From assembly GCA_018340805.1 (NCBI GenBank), contig JACMZG010001870.1, positions 52,202,658 through 52,266,657 on the forward strand: 64,000 nt of DNA, in the 5' to 3' direction. Numbering within the stretch: the first letter of the stretch is position 1; every line of letters starts with the position of its first letter. The position numbers and the translations under genes are program-made. The notes below the pieces were generated by a model, which saw nothing but the letters and a program-made list of their open reading frames with translations, was not told the origin of the DNA and searched no databases. The DNA comes from Microvelia longipes (Eukaryota > Arthropoda > Insecta > Hemiptera > Veliidae). Positions 1 to 11,362 of this stretch are shown piece by piece.

Positions 1-311
1 ACATTTGTTTTCTGTAATTTTGGCAGTTATTCGGCTGCTTTATTCATTAGAGGATCCTAACCATTGTGCATAGACCTTTGTAAACTGTTACGTACTCCTA
101 AGTTATTCTTTTATTTTATAATAAGTTATGACCTAAGTCATTTGATAAAAAAGCCACAAATGATATGTCATAGTCGATGGTTATAATACAACATAACTTT
201 TTAACTTAAAGTTAATATTATTCTTAATTAGTAGTAATGAGATATTTTTAGCTGTTATTGAATTGGCTGCTGAATCAATTTTTTAACCAATATTTATTTT
301 ATTTTCGGTAG

Positions 312-375
312 AGACACACAAAAACAGAGTATGGACCGTGAAATTATTCTTAAACTTTCCGACATCTTGTTGAAA
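312..375 (+). CDS. Candidate internal coding exon, unrecognised protein
   Basis: A short exon lies between a pyrimidine-rich acceptor ending in cggtag and a strong donor (gaaa|gtaagg). One frame is open through all 64 bases and reads ..DTQKQSMDREIILKLSDILLK, starting in phase 2 and ending in phase 0. The peptide is amphipathic and looks like part of a helix. I do not recognise the family. It may belong to the same gene as the terminal exon at 6971-7101, but the phases (0 against 1) require at least one more exon between them, which I did not find. Confidence 0.45.
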
Positions 376-736
376 GTAAGGACGGAAGAAAAATACTCAA
401 CAAGAAATCGGAAGGATCTTTATTTAGTTATTTTATCCCGAAAAGTCATACAGATCTTTATGAATTGCGCTTGCTTATCTTCTGTAGTAAAAAATCTAAT
501 TATGAATCCTAACATGTGACATTATAACCGAGTTGAACAAGAAAAGTTTGTATGTATAAACTTATCTTTAGGGAAGGTAATAACTTGGTTCATTGCTCTG
601 CTCGTTTTTCGACCAATCACTTTTAAGTACAGGTTTGTCTGTACTCTGTTTTTATAGATACTCTACAGTAACATATTAATTTTACTTTTCAATTAATTGT
701 CTCCATTTTATGTTATTAATAAGATTTTATTTTCAC
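376..736. other. Probable intron, no feature seen
   Basis: AT-rich sequence following the donor at 376. I see no exon, RNA gene or repeat in it. Confidence 0.35.
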
Positions 737-2103
737 TATGCAGGGTGGTTCATTAAAAATACAGCTTTGTGTGGAGCTGTTGCGATAACATTGGTATCTA
801 CCCCCACTATGTTGACCACTGGAAGTTCAAATACCAAATTATTTGTTTGGTAACTGTCTGCCATGTATGGTAATCTGATTATCAAAACGTGTTTTTCTAT
901 GGTGAATTGAAATCGGAGGATACTTTTATAGTTACGATTTGAAAAAACTGTGTCATGTGCCAAACAACTTGTTACCAATATCATCAAATTCCTTTTATTT
1001 TTCCCTGAGCTATCGTTTGACATAACTAAAGACTACTACCAGTTTATAATTTAAAAAAATCAGGTTCAGGGTACCTCGTAACTTTTCCTCATTACATCAG
1101 ATTCGTTATGCTCATTTTCCCTACTTCAGAATCGCTTCACTCGTCCTCAGAAATACAGCGCGTCAAATTTATACTGCAACATGCCTTCGGACTCACTTCA
1201 CTTGTCCTCAGATAATTCTCAGCAGTCACCCATTCAGCACTGACCACGCTCAATGCTCCTTAATTTTTATGATCCAACAAAAATCATGGATATACTTTTC
1301 GTATTGAAACAAAACTTAGTGCACTTATTTATTAGGTAATAATTTACACTTGTATCAAATTTCAACTCAATCAGACTATTTTCCAATTTTTTAAAAAACG
1401 TACACAAGTCATTCAATAAATATTGAACTAATGCTAATAATGAGATGAAACTTGTCACATATGTTAGTCTTATACAAAGTCACATGCGTGCCAAATCTCA
1501 ATCTGATCCCATAATTTTTCCGCGTTTTATGATTTTTCAAAATTTTTGCTGAGTCATTATTGCGGGTTAATGACATCATAAAAAATATTTTTTAAATAGC
1601 ACAACTACAGCGATAGACTGATTTTTGTACAAAATTTCAACTCTCTAGCATAAATACACTAGGAGCTACGATGACAACAGACACTCACATACAGACAGGC
1701 AACTTTGCGAAAACCACTCAGGAGGCCTTAAAAGCGCCTGAAACGGATAATCCCGGTTTTGGATTTTTTTGCAAACACAATACTTTTCCTATATACTAAC
1801 GGTATAAATGAGGAAAAATTATAAGATCACTGCTACTCCTGAATTCATCACTTCTAATAAATTGTATGGGAAAAATTTCTCCCAAGGTTGGCTTTGATAC
1901 AATCTAACTTTTTCAAGTTCTCATAGAAAAACACATTTTGGTAATCAGATTACCATACATGCCAGACAATCACGAAAAGAATAATCAGGTATTTACACTT
2001 CCAGTGGTTGACTTAGTGGAGAGTAGATACCAATTTTATGGCTACAGATCCGTACGGAGTTGAGTAATTAGGATAATGTATTTGAAATGCACCACCCTGC
2101 ATA
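737..2103. mobile_element. TIR DNA transposon remnant with nested element
   Basis: The outer ends are inverted copies: tatgcagggtggt at the left and accaccctgcata at the right. Similarity continues inward for about 170 bp (for example ggtaatctgattatc against gtaatcagattacc). No transposase frame remains, so this is a non-autonomous element. Its centre has been invaded by the 5S-like element at 1064-1820. Confidence 0.65.
1064..1820 (-). mobile_element. MITE-like element with 5S rRNA-like segment, copy 1
   Basis: A dispersed family about 750 bp long. Its ends are short inverted repeats of acttttcctcatt type. Internally it carries a segment resembling the 3' half of 5S rRNA, read here on the minus strand (near 1203-1270). 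The same order of blocks recurs almost full length at 53727-54500 and in part at 2590-2985, 19535-19930 and 63610-63805. No protein frame is visible, so it is non-autonomous. Confidence 0.65.
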
Positions 2104-2589
2104 ATTTAGCTTTAAGTTTTAATTTATTTGAAAGTTACCAAAATGTCTATTTTTAATTTGTCTTATTAATTTTTATTAATTATTTTGATTTGTATTGGAT
2201 TTTATGTTTCTGTGTATTAATGTCTACAACATAAGACAAACGATAGTTAGAACAGAAAAAACTTAATAAATCCAATCTGAAAAGATGCAGTTTCTTATCC
2301 AAAAAGAGCAATAAAGTCCAATTGTTAAGCATGAGTTTAGTGTCTTAAGTTTCTATGCTTGAAGGGTACAACCCTGGGTTGGACCCTAAACATCAATATT
2401 GACACGAATATTTACATCTCTGTTTACATGAGGTACACTTCAGGTGTTTGGAATCAACCCAGAGATGAATCCTCATCAGTTGATCCGTCTACAAAGCAGT
2501 TGTTTGTATTTCATTGAAGCTCGTTATTTTTGATCACTTAATATTTTGATTTTCCCTTTAAGGCAGCCTTAAAGAGATAAACGAAGTCA

Positions 2590-2985
2590 AATGAGCGTTA
2601 GTTTAATTTTTATTGAATAACTTGTGTATGTTTTTTTTAAAAAATTGATAAATAATGCAATTGAGTTGAAATTTAATATAAGTGTATACCTTTACGTTAT
2701 AAATAAGTACACCTAGTTTCGTTTTAATACGACAAGTATATCCATGATTTTTGTTAGATCATAAAAGTTAAGCAGCATTGAGCTTGTTCAGTGCCTGGAT
2801 GGGTGACTGCTGGGAATGATACGGATGTAATTACTGTCTAAGTGCAAGTCCGTAGAGGTTTTGCAGTATAAATTTAATGACTTGTATATTCTGAGGGCAA
2901 ACAGAGCGAGTCTGAAGCTGGCAGGATGAGCTCAGCAAATCTGATGTAATGAGGAAAAGTTCCGAGGTACCCAGTACCCAATATT
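2590..2985 (+). mobile_element. 5S-like element, copy 3 (3' part)
   Basis: This is the best-preserved 5S-like segment in the window. Positions 2769-2815 contain agttaagcagc, then ggatgggtgac and ctgggaat, in the spacing of the A box, intermediate element and C box of 5S rRNA genes. The copy ends with the family terminus aatgaggaaaagttccgagg and lacks the 5' half of the element. Confidence 0.65.
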
Positions 2986-3275
2986 TTTCTTTCAAATATT
3001 CAAAATATATAGATAGCAACAATGAATATTAAATAAACACATCAATGGAAGACTGATGTCTGACTAGTGCTGCTATCTCTGATTTAAATGTGAAAATTAA
3101 TAAGTTTAGTCATTATCTACTGGATAGCGCCACATGTGCTTCTCATGTTACCATAAGCTTTTAGCAAATAGTCTTTTAAAAAAAATTAAAAGAAAAGACC
3201 CTAAGTGTGGTAGTATGAATCAAATCCATTTCAAGGATACTAGACTTTATATTGTCTAGGAACCACGTCTCTTAC

Positions 3276-3292
3276 ATACACACACACACACA

Positions 3293-3328
<36 letters not shown>

Positions 3329-3402
3329 TATATAATATATATTATATATAATATATATATATATAATAATATATACATATATGTATGTATGTATATGCAT
3401 GT
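3276..3402. repeat. (CA)n/(TA)n compound microsatellite
   Basis: Alternating ac repeats pass into ta repeats with small interruptions. Confidence 0.9.
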
Positions 3403-3689
3403 ATTTCTAGCAGATTCTTGTAAACACACTGTCTGTCAAACAGATAAATATTTTAAATCAACTTTAGGTAACATCGTTAACCCAGTTTACTGAGTCAGCA
3501 AAATTTGCAAAAATCTATAAAATTGATAGTTAAAGTTTTTGGCTAGAGAAAAATCCTTATTTAGGTTTAGTTAGGTTTTTGGGGGGTGCTGAATCAAATA
3601 AAACTGGTCCGAAGTCAATTCGGCCCCTAAAAGTACTCCAACGTCTAGTAACCATGGTTCTAAGTTCTAACCTTGATAGCAATTATTGA

Positions 3690-3915
3690 TTGTCATATTA
3701 ACTCTGTATAAGTTTATAACTGCTAAATAATTCTGGTGCGGGGGTCTCCAAGCCGGGTGAATTTTCTTTATAATGTTTGCTTTCTACCTCAACCAGCCAT
3801 TTCTTGCATAAGTTTCCGCAAGGTTCCGTTTTTAGATTATACTTTATAATCTTATCAGTAGTGTCTCTCAATTTTTCGGAAGTTTCGTTAGAAAATGGGC
3901 TACAAATTAGCATTC
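3690..3915. repeat. Relic of the 44.9-kb foldback family
   Basis: Contains attctggtgcgggggtctcc followed by a gccgggtgaattttcttt-like block. This matches the arm at about 45027-45070 (attccggtgcggatgtccgt, then gcctggcaagttttcttt). It is a diverged single arm with no partner seen. Confidence 0.45.
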
Positions 3916-4304
3916 ACATAGCTTTCTAATGAAATACATATTTTGGTCCATGAAAATGTCTTAGTAGAAAATGTCATTAGTTCATTGAAAATTGCTCTGT
4001 CGACGCCCACCAGTATCATTTTTTTTATCTCTTAATTTAACCAAATTTAAAATTCCCATGATTAAGGTTTAATTTGTGACAAATTAAAGACGAATTTCTT
4101 ATTATCTAACTTAATTTATTACTTCTATCTTACAACATTTATTTATTTATTTGTCTAAAAATGTATTGATTATTTAATTTATTTATTTATTTTAGTTTTA
4201 AGTCTTAACTCTGTGTGTTTTAACTTTTGCATGTAATTATAATAGTAATAACTTAGCTCTGAGTGTCATAGGATTGTTTTGCTAGTTTTCGCATGGTTAT
4301 ATTG

Positions 4305-4700
4305 ACAAAGGTATGTCCATTCCTTTGTCAAAAATACTTTTTTTTATTGACAAAGGAATTTACCAACTAGGATATCCTTTTCGAATAGAATTTGTTATTG
4401 ACTAAGAAATATTAACAACTAGGGTATTCCTTTGTCAAATATACTTTTTATTGACAAAGGAATATTAACTACTAGAGTATTCCTTTGTGAAATATACTTT
4501 TTATTGACAAAGGAATATTAACTACTAGAGTATTCCTTTGTGAAATATACTTTTTATTGACAAAGGAATATTAACTACTAGGGTATTCCTTTGTCAAATA
4601 TACTTTTTATTGACAAAGGAATTTTAACTACTAGGTATTCCTTTGTCAAAATACTTTTTATTGACAAAGGAATTTTAACTACTAGAGTATTCCTTTTCCT
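4305..4700. repeat. 53-bp palindromic minisatellite
   Basis: About seven tandem units of roughly 53 bp. Each contains attgacaaaggaat and its inverted form attcctttgtcaa, so each unit can fold. Central units differ from one another by single bases. Diverged relatives occur at 7980-8115 and 13585-13860. Confidence 0.8.
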
Positions 4701-5469
4701 TTCCTCAATGATTTGTCAAACAATCCACTGGTACTCTAAACTGAATTATCACTTATTTATTCTTTTATTTATTTGTATTATTTTATTTTATTTTGTTTTG
4801 ATGCAATATTTCATGTTAATTTTTTTGGTGCACATATTTTATAGTTATTTAGAGAGAATCATGTATGTATAGTATAATAAGCAAACAAACAAATGATGTA
4901 ATAAAAATAATAAAAACAAAATTGTAAATAAATAAATTGTGATTTCCTTGACCTTGTTTGCCAAATGTACGTACAAATTTGGGGTTACTTTAATTGTTCT
5001 ATTTTTTGAATATTCTCCTTCCTGATTAGTATTACTATTTAGCAGCGATCCTTGCCACCCTTTACAGCTTTATCTACGACACGTATCTTGTTTACTTCTT
5101 TTTTACATAAATCAGGAGCCATACAGAAAGTCATGAAATCTTTCCAAAAACCATTTACGTGGTAAAAAATATCCCCCCCCCCAAGTCTTTATTTATTTAT
5201 TTATATACATACTTGAGGTTGCTTTATTACAAAGTTTCTCAATTGTCAAAATTTTACAATTAAATGAAAAAAACAAAACAAGAAAACAAATAGATTATAA
5301 ATTGTTAAATAGACTGCATAAACATAGGCAGCATAACTTGAATAACAAACTTGATTAAAAAAAAACAAAAAAAAGCATAACATTACATGAGAAACACTTA
5401 ACATTTAAGGTGGGAATACTAAATTATCAGCTAAAAATTTGTTAACATTATAGTAGGCTTTCTCAAGCA

Positions 5470-6195
5470 ACAATGTTTTAATGTTTTTTGACATTTTTGG
5501 GTGGAAGTTCAACTATTGAAGCTGGTAATTTATCAAAGCACCTTATTCCATTAAAATTTGGGGACTGATGTGATTGGTTAAGCCTAAAAGTGGGAATATT
5601 GATGTTAGCAATATATATAGTGCCATAATTGTGGTTCTTAATATAATTGAACTCCTCCTCATCATACTTTGCTTTAAGGAACAATAACAATGCAAAAATG
5701 TAGACTGAATGAAAAGTTAAAATTGTATTTTCAATAAAATATTGTTTGCACTTAGAGTCATGTTTAGCATTATTCATGATACCAATAGCTTTTTTTGCAA
5801 CTTAAAAATACTGTTGGCTACGGGGGCTGCTCCCCATTCTTAAATACAATACAGCATACGTGAATGAAAATGCGCATAGTAAGCAAGCTTCATGGTATCA
5901 ATGTCTAAAGTTAAACTAAGTTTACGTAGCAGAAATAAAATAGATGAAAGTTTACTTCCTAACTCATTAACATGAGCTTTCCAGTTAAGTGTGCTATCAA
6001 GGGACACTCCAAGTATTTTAATGGGTGAAATGTTAATATTATTATTATAATTATATTTAAGAGTGTGAGATAAAATCTCTTTGGTCCAAAAAAGTGCCAA
6101 GTCCATTGGGTGGAGACCATTGACGTTCCAAAGCGAAGTTGCTAGGTTGTCAATACTAAGGGCCTTATTCATACTGTGACGCAATCATCAGCTTC
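5470..6195 (-). pseudogene. Non-LTR retrotransposon reverse transcriptase fragment
   Basis: Two minus-strand reading frames (about 6184-5840 and 5777-5478) read as the end of a jockey/CR1-like reverse transcriptase and its C-terminal tail. Recognisable are ILGVSLDSTLNWKAHVNEL, KLAYYAHFHSRMLYCI and, later, NFNGIRCFDKLPASI. These correspond to the palm/thumb end and to the basic tail that ends in a 'G-x-x-x-x-N-K-L-P'-type motif in this family. The frame is broken between the two parts, and no endonuclease or full RT core is present. It is a dead 3' fragment. Confidence 0.7.
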
Positions 6196-6459
6196 TTCTC
6201 CTTGGCGGCGTGCCAGAAAAGTGAATTAACTTTAGATTAGTGTTGGCAAGGGTATATAGGGTGTAGTGCCTGAATACATCGTACCTTTATTGTTTCATTC
6301 ATTCATTTATTTCTTTTGTATACTCCTTGATCTATGCAGGTAAGTAAAACTGCTGCAATTATGACAACTGCTAAAATCTTGTATGATTAATCTACACGAA
6401 CACCTGAATGGTTTTGTATCTCAAAATATAGTAAATGAAGCTATGCAATTTGTTCACAC

Positions 6460-6645
6460 TGCTGGCTTGCCGCCTAGGAGAAGAAGCTGATAATTACCTC
6501 ACAGTTTGAATAAGGCTCTTTAGTATTGACAACCTAGCAACTTCACTTTGAAACACCATTGACTGTCTCCACCCAATACGGACATGACTTGAGAGGACAG
6601 AAAAGTTGATTTCCCTACTTTTTGGCCCAAAGACTTGGTGGGGAG
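6460..6645 (+). mobile_element. Inverted second copy of the LINE RT fragment
   Basis: The sequence is the reverse complement of about 6065-6205, for example aggagaagaagctgat against atcagcttcttctcctt. Two pieces of the same LINE type therefore sit face to face about 250 bp apart. The copy is diverged and not open. Confidence 0.6.
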
Positions 6646-6970
6646 TTTTTAACCACGTAAGTGGGTTTTGGCAAGATTAATATTATTACTATTACTTAAA
6701 TATTTCTATAACAAGTCCTATTAAATTTGACTGCAATTCTAATACTTAATACCAAAACGTGTAAATCAACCTTATAGCAGATAATCCTCAGCTATTGTTG
6801 GTTGGAGTTTGTGCCAACATATTTTACATAATTATTAAACTGTGTAAATTACATTGCTTGAGGTCCTATTTGTCAGTTATCTATTTATATAGGTGTTTAC
6901 ATAAATTGTTGGATGTGGCCATCTTGCCAACTAGTACCTTCATTTACAGTTAGTGGTGATGTGATTTCAG

Positions 6971-7101
6971 GTAGCAGTCAAGGTCGAGTCAGTATTGACG
7001 AAGAGCTGAGTTCCAGCTCGTTCAGCTCGGCCAGTAGATGTTCTCCTACTCCTTCTTCTATCACTGATAATCTACTTGTCTTCCCTACAGACTCTCTGTG
7101 A
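6971..7101 (+). CDS. Terminal coding exon, serine-rich C-terminus, unrecognised
   Basis: After the acceptor gtgatttcag (phase 1 entry), 43 residues run to a TGA. The peptide contains GRVSIDEELSSSSFSSAS and ends DNLLVFPTDSL. It is serine-rich and acidic, has normal codon use, and is more GC-rich than its surroundings, which argues for a real exon. I do not recognise the protein. The following 850 bases are AT-rich and free of exons, and contain AATAAA-type signals near 7690 and 7937, consistent with a 3' untranslated region. The upstream partner may be the exon at 312-375. Confidence 0.55.
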
Positions 7102-7960
7102 GCCCACCTAGTTACATTTCACTTGGTTATATGACTCATCGTATATGCTATAACTCGCTTTATCTATTGCTATCTCAGAGGAAGGATAGGGCAGAGGGAA
7201 CTGTACAATTTATAGAGTGGTCCACTTAGTGAATTCCAAAGTCTAAATATTGTCATACTGTTGTAAATTTCTTCGTGTAAAGATAAAAAGAAAAGGTAAT
7301 ATTAAGATAGAAATTGTATTACTCTTTAGCTTTTATATTTGGCAATTCAACATTAATAATTAATTTTGGTAGATTGCAGCGTGTAAATTAAAATTTGATA
7401 ATGTCTACAGTTTATAGTTAATATGAATGGATGCTGATCAAACTTAAGTTTTAGGTTACTGTTAGGCTTTGTGTATTGGGATCTGGTTAATGAGCCATAT
7501 TTGGATAAACAGATTCTACAGCTGGGCCCCCTCAACCCCTTTCTTACTCTAAGACTACAATCCATGGACTTCAATCCATGAATCCACTTGGTTCACTGGT
7601 CTTGTATGTGACTACACTGTTACCTTCTGCAAAGGAGGCACATTATGAGTGGGAATCCAATGCCCAAATATTTTTATTATTGTATTTTAAAAAATAAATA
7701 TTTAGTATTAAGGAACCAATATATTTTAGTTATTGTTAAGGATTTGTTATAATTTCTTTAAGTTCATTATTTTTATTTATTTATTTTTATAGTATGTAAA
7801 AATCATTGTGATATTTATGAGAAACATTGTGTCATTGTGTAGAGGGCTAGGTGGGGGGGAAAGTTTAGTGAAATTTGTTTCAGGTCCGGTGAATTTGTTT
7901 ACAATGTATTGTGGTAGTTGGGTGTAATGATAAAGAAATAAAGATGGGTTGATGTTCCTC
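7102..7960 (+). other. Probable 3' untranslated region
   Basis: Non-coding sequence directly after the stop at 7099-7101, with AATAAA-type signals near 7690 and 7937. The transcript end is inferred, not seen. Confidence 0.35.
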
Positions 7961-7974
7961 TGTCATTAAGTCTG

Positions 7975-8115
7975 TTTAATAAAGGAAAGGATAAAGGAAT
8001 ATCCTATTTGGACAATATTTTTCATGCATAAGTCTATTTGACAAAGAAATATCCTATTTAGACAATATTTTTCATGCATAAGTCTATTTTACAAAGGAAC
8101 CCTTTGTCAATACAC
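7975..8115. repeat. Short tandem satellite related to the 4.3-kb array
   Basis: Two to three units of about 56 bp carrying gacaaagaaatatcctattt and tttttcatgcataagtctat. Shares the gacaaagga core with the arrays at 4305 and 13585. Confidence 0.65.
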
Positions 8116-9553
8116 CGTTCCCACTGCAACTTGTTGCACCACTCAAACCAACCCTAATCTAAATTTATATGAAGGGTTCATACCTTGGCTTTGGTTTGCT
8201 CAATATCTTTAATAATTATCTTTTTGAATGAAAAGTAAAATTTAGATGAAATTCTAAATCTTATGTTTATTACATACATACAGGTAGGTTTGTTTGTAGC
8301 AAAATGGGCCCAACAACGCAGCCTACCTGCTTGGTGATCTATGACCTCTACTTATTACTATCACTTTTACTAAAGTCAAAAAGGTAGAACTTTAAAGATA
8401 TTGATGTTTCTTGTTATTTTATTAGGTGTTCAGTTTAGTGAAGGAATTCAAATTGTGCTTTAGTCTGAATTCCTGGTAAGAAACAGTCTTTAATTAAAAC
8501 ATTAAGAAATGTTTAATAGGTGTACTTTAACTTCACTCTTTAGTAGGGTGCAGTAAAAGTTTTTTTTGTGGTTCCTTAGAGAGAGTGAGGGAAGCCACTT
8601 ATTCAAACCCTAGTGCATAGCCAATTCATTGAGGAGGGCTTAAATTACTAACTTGCTAACCACAGTTAATAGGAGCCATACAAGCAAAGATACTTTCTGA
8701 TTGGGATTTAACCCTTGGAGTGAACAGATATTGTTCTTCCTGCCTGTGAACCATATTCAACCCCTTGATATTCTTTGTTTTTGGGCTCTAATTAATTAAA
8801 ATCAAAGGGAAATATTAGTTTTTATTTCAGTGCTAATCTTCTAAAATTGAGGAGTATAAGAGACTTATACCTAGATGGATAATTACCTGGGTAGCTTGGT
8901 GACGTCATTTTTTGACTTTTATAATAATTATAATTTTTGCATGAATATTAATAATTTTTTGACTATTTTATCTTAAATTAAGTAAAATAAATTTAAAAAA
9001 TTTGTTATTATTATCTATAACATTTATTCTTTAATTATCTGTGTTATATGAAGTGATTTAGTGTCATGTCACATTTAATGACGCCATGTCACTGAAGAAG
9101 GTCTGCCGTTTGTAGGGAGGATTACAAATATGTGCTCCAATAGGGGTTTTAGAGGAGGGGAGGCTCTAGAAGGAATAAATACAGCTATGGCTCCTAATGG
9201 AAACAGTCATGATGCCAGACCCCTTATTATTATGTTATATTACCTATGTCCTCTTCTTAAGTATAATTCTCTTTGGTAGTACTCCTTAATGTAATATTTG
9301 CAGCCTAAATCATAATAACCTTCTCTTTTCTTTAACCCCTAGAGATATTATTACTAGAGGGCCAACCTGTTGAATTTGAAAACATCCAAAGTAACCTGAA
9401 CTCCTTTGATTGTCATCAAATGAACAGTTTGAAATTACAGTGAGTCTTATAATAGATACAAAACAATACAGAATAAAATTTGAATAAACTGACAACTATT
9501 ATGACCTCAATAGACTCTCTGGGATGTTACACAAAGCTGTAGAAAGGAGTTTG

Positions 9554-9555
<2 letters not shown>
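8116..9555. other. Intergenic, little recognised
   Basis: AT-rich with no supported exon. A block near 8300-8350 (gggcccaacaacg..gcctac) recurs at 41926-41950 in the kinase intron and marks an undefined dispersed repeat. Confidence 0.4.
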
Positions 9556-9635
<80 letters not shown>

Positions 9636-10254
9636 ACGGATGGAGTTGCCTATACGTGTAATGACACAAAATTTCATTTTTCGTCAAAAAGTCACTCTTT
9701 ATAAAAATTTTCCTTGTTTTGAAACGAAGGTTGAGCAGACTAAAAGTTTCGTACCATGTACCCAGTACCCAAAATGTACACTTTTTTAAAATTCGCCAAG
9801 AGAGAAGTAGGTTTAATTTTGATTTTACGACAAAAAGTTATTCTTCAAAAAGTCACTTATTTAAAAAAAAAAATCAATTCATGCAATAAAAACATGACAA
9901 TCATTTTTTCACCATTAATTAAAATTATTTTTTTCTTTTGTTCATTTGTTTTTTTATTTTGCTTTGATTTAATGAAAACACAAAATCAGCTGAATTTATT
10001 AATAATAAATGTAAACAAACTCCACGTGTATTTTGTTTTGTACTTTAATAAATACTTATGATTTTGTAAAATCAAAATTAGACCTACTTCTCTTGGCAAA
10101 TTTTAAAAAATTGAACATTTTGGGTACTGGGTACATGGTACGAAACTTTAAGTCTGCTCAATCTTCGTTTCAAAACAAGCAAAAATTTTTATAAAGAGTG
10201 ACTTTAGGTCGAAAAATGAAATTTTTGTCATTTACACGTATAGGCAACTCCATC

Positions 10255-10326
<72 letters not shown>
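9556..10326. mobile_element. Foldback element bounded by (TA)n tracts
   Basis: Arms of about 200 bp (about 9634-9830 and 10060-10257) are inverted copies; for example ggagttgcctatacgtgtaa matches ttacacgtataggcaactcc. About 70-80 bp of pure (TA)n lies outside each arm. The spacer has no clear protein. This is a palindromic MITE, apparently targeted to or generating TA microsatellite. Confidence 0.75.
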
Positions 10327-10330
<4 letters not shown>

Positions 10331-11235
10331 TAATATATATGTTTGTTATAGCCAAAGTTATTAATGTGGTTATTATGCATAATATACAGCCATTGCCGCG
10401 CTATATCTTTCTACATGGTTACGTGACTAAAATCAGCTGGAAGGGAAAATGCATGTAATTGTACACAGTAAAAGGGAAGAAAAAAGTCCCTACAGCTGCA
10501 GGGAGGGGCGATGTATTGGTGGGGGTAAGTCACGTTATCTTATCCACTTCACGGCATTTCTTATCTTTTTTTCAAAGAGAACTATTTTTTTAACTAGACT
10601 TTTATCATTTCTTTTTACTTAAAAGGGTGTCTTTTCTAATATTGTTATTTCTAGCGTACTCAATCTGAATTATATTATTATTTATTTAACTTCTACCGGA
10701 AAAACTATAATTTATAATAATTATATTGTAACAATAAATGTATTAACGTAGAGGCAGATGAGAAAGTCTGATATCAATTTTTCACTAATCTTATGAATGG
10801 ATATATTTATTTGCATATGATCAATAGTGTGTATGAAATGTTATACTAACATACACTTCTTGTGAGCTATGCATGTTAATTAGATGATAAATAAAATAAA
10901 CTTGTTACTTGGTTAATTCTCATCCATGAATCATACATGATGAAATTTTATTAATTGATTACATTAATGCTCAATTTGGCACTCTTGTGCAAAAGCGATC
11001 CTTCCCATTGAAATTTGGGGCGGGCAATGCCCCTTGTTAGAATTATTTTTTAATTCTTGAGAAAAAGATAATGAATTTAATATTATTTAACTACTCTTTT
11101 ATACTTCATACTAAAATAAAAATTTAAGTCTTAGTCAACTTCACACTATATTTTATCCGCCATTTTGGAAAAACTTAATGAATGAAACGATGATTTTGAT
11201 ACGACAAATGATTAATTAATTACTTTGGCCAACCG
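10327..11235. other. Intergenic, nothing recognised
   Basis: No supported exon, RNA or repeat beyond ordinary AT-rich sequence. Confidence 0.4.
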
Positions 11236-11237
11236 TT

Positions 11238-11362
11238 TCAGTCATTATGCATAAATACTTGATATTATGCATAACTACTGGATATTATGCATAACTACTG
11301 GATATTATGCATAACTACTAGACATTATGCATGACTAATAGATATTATGCATAACTGCTAGG
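11238..11362. repeat. 20-bp tandem repeat of an ATTATGCATAA unit
   Basis: About six units of gatattatgcataactactg with a few substitutions. Each unit centres on the palindrome ATGCAT. Confidence 0.85.

Noticed and set aside
2769..2815. A genuine 5S rRNA gene
   Set aside because: Only the 3' promoter-like half is present. It lies inside a dispersed repeat and lacks the 5' half needed for a folded 5S rRNA.
9499..10458. Reading frames coding for poly-(Tyr-Ile) or (Ile-Tyr) through TA tracts, here and at 45088-45306
   Set aside because: They are translations of (TA)n microsatellite and have no coding character.
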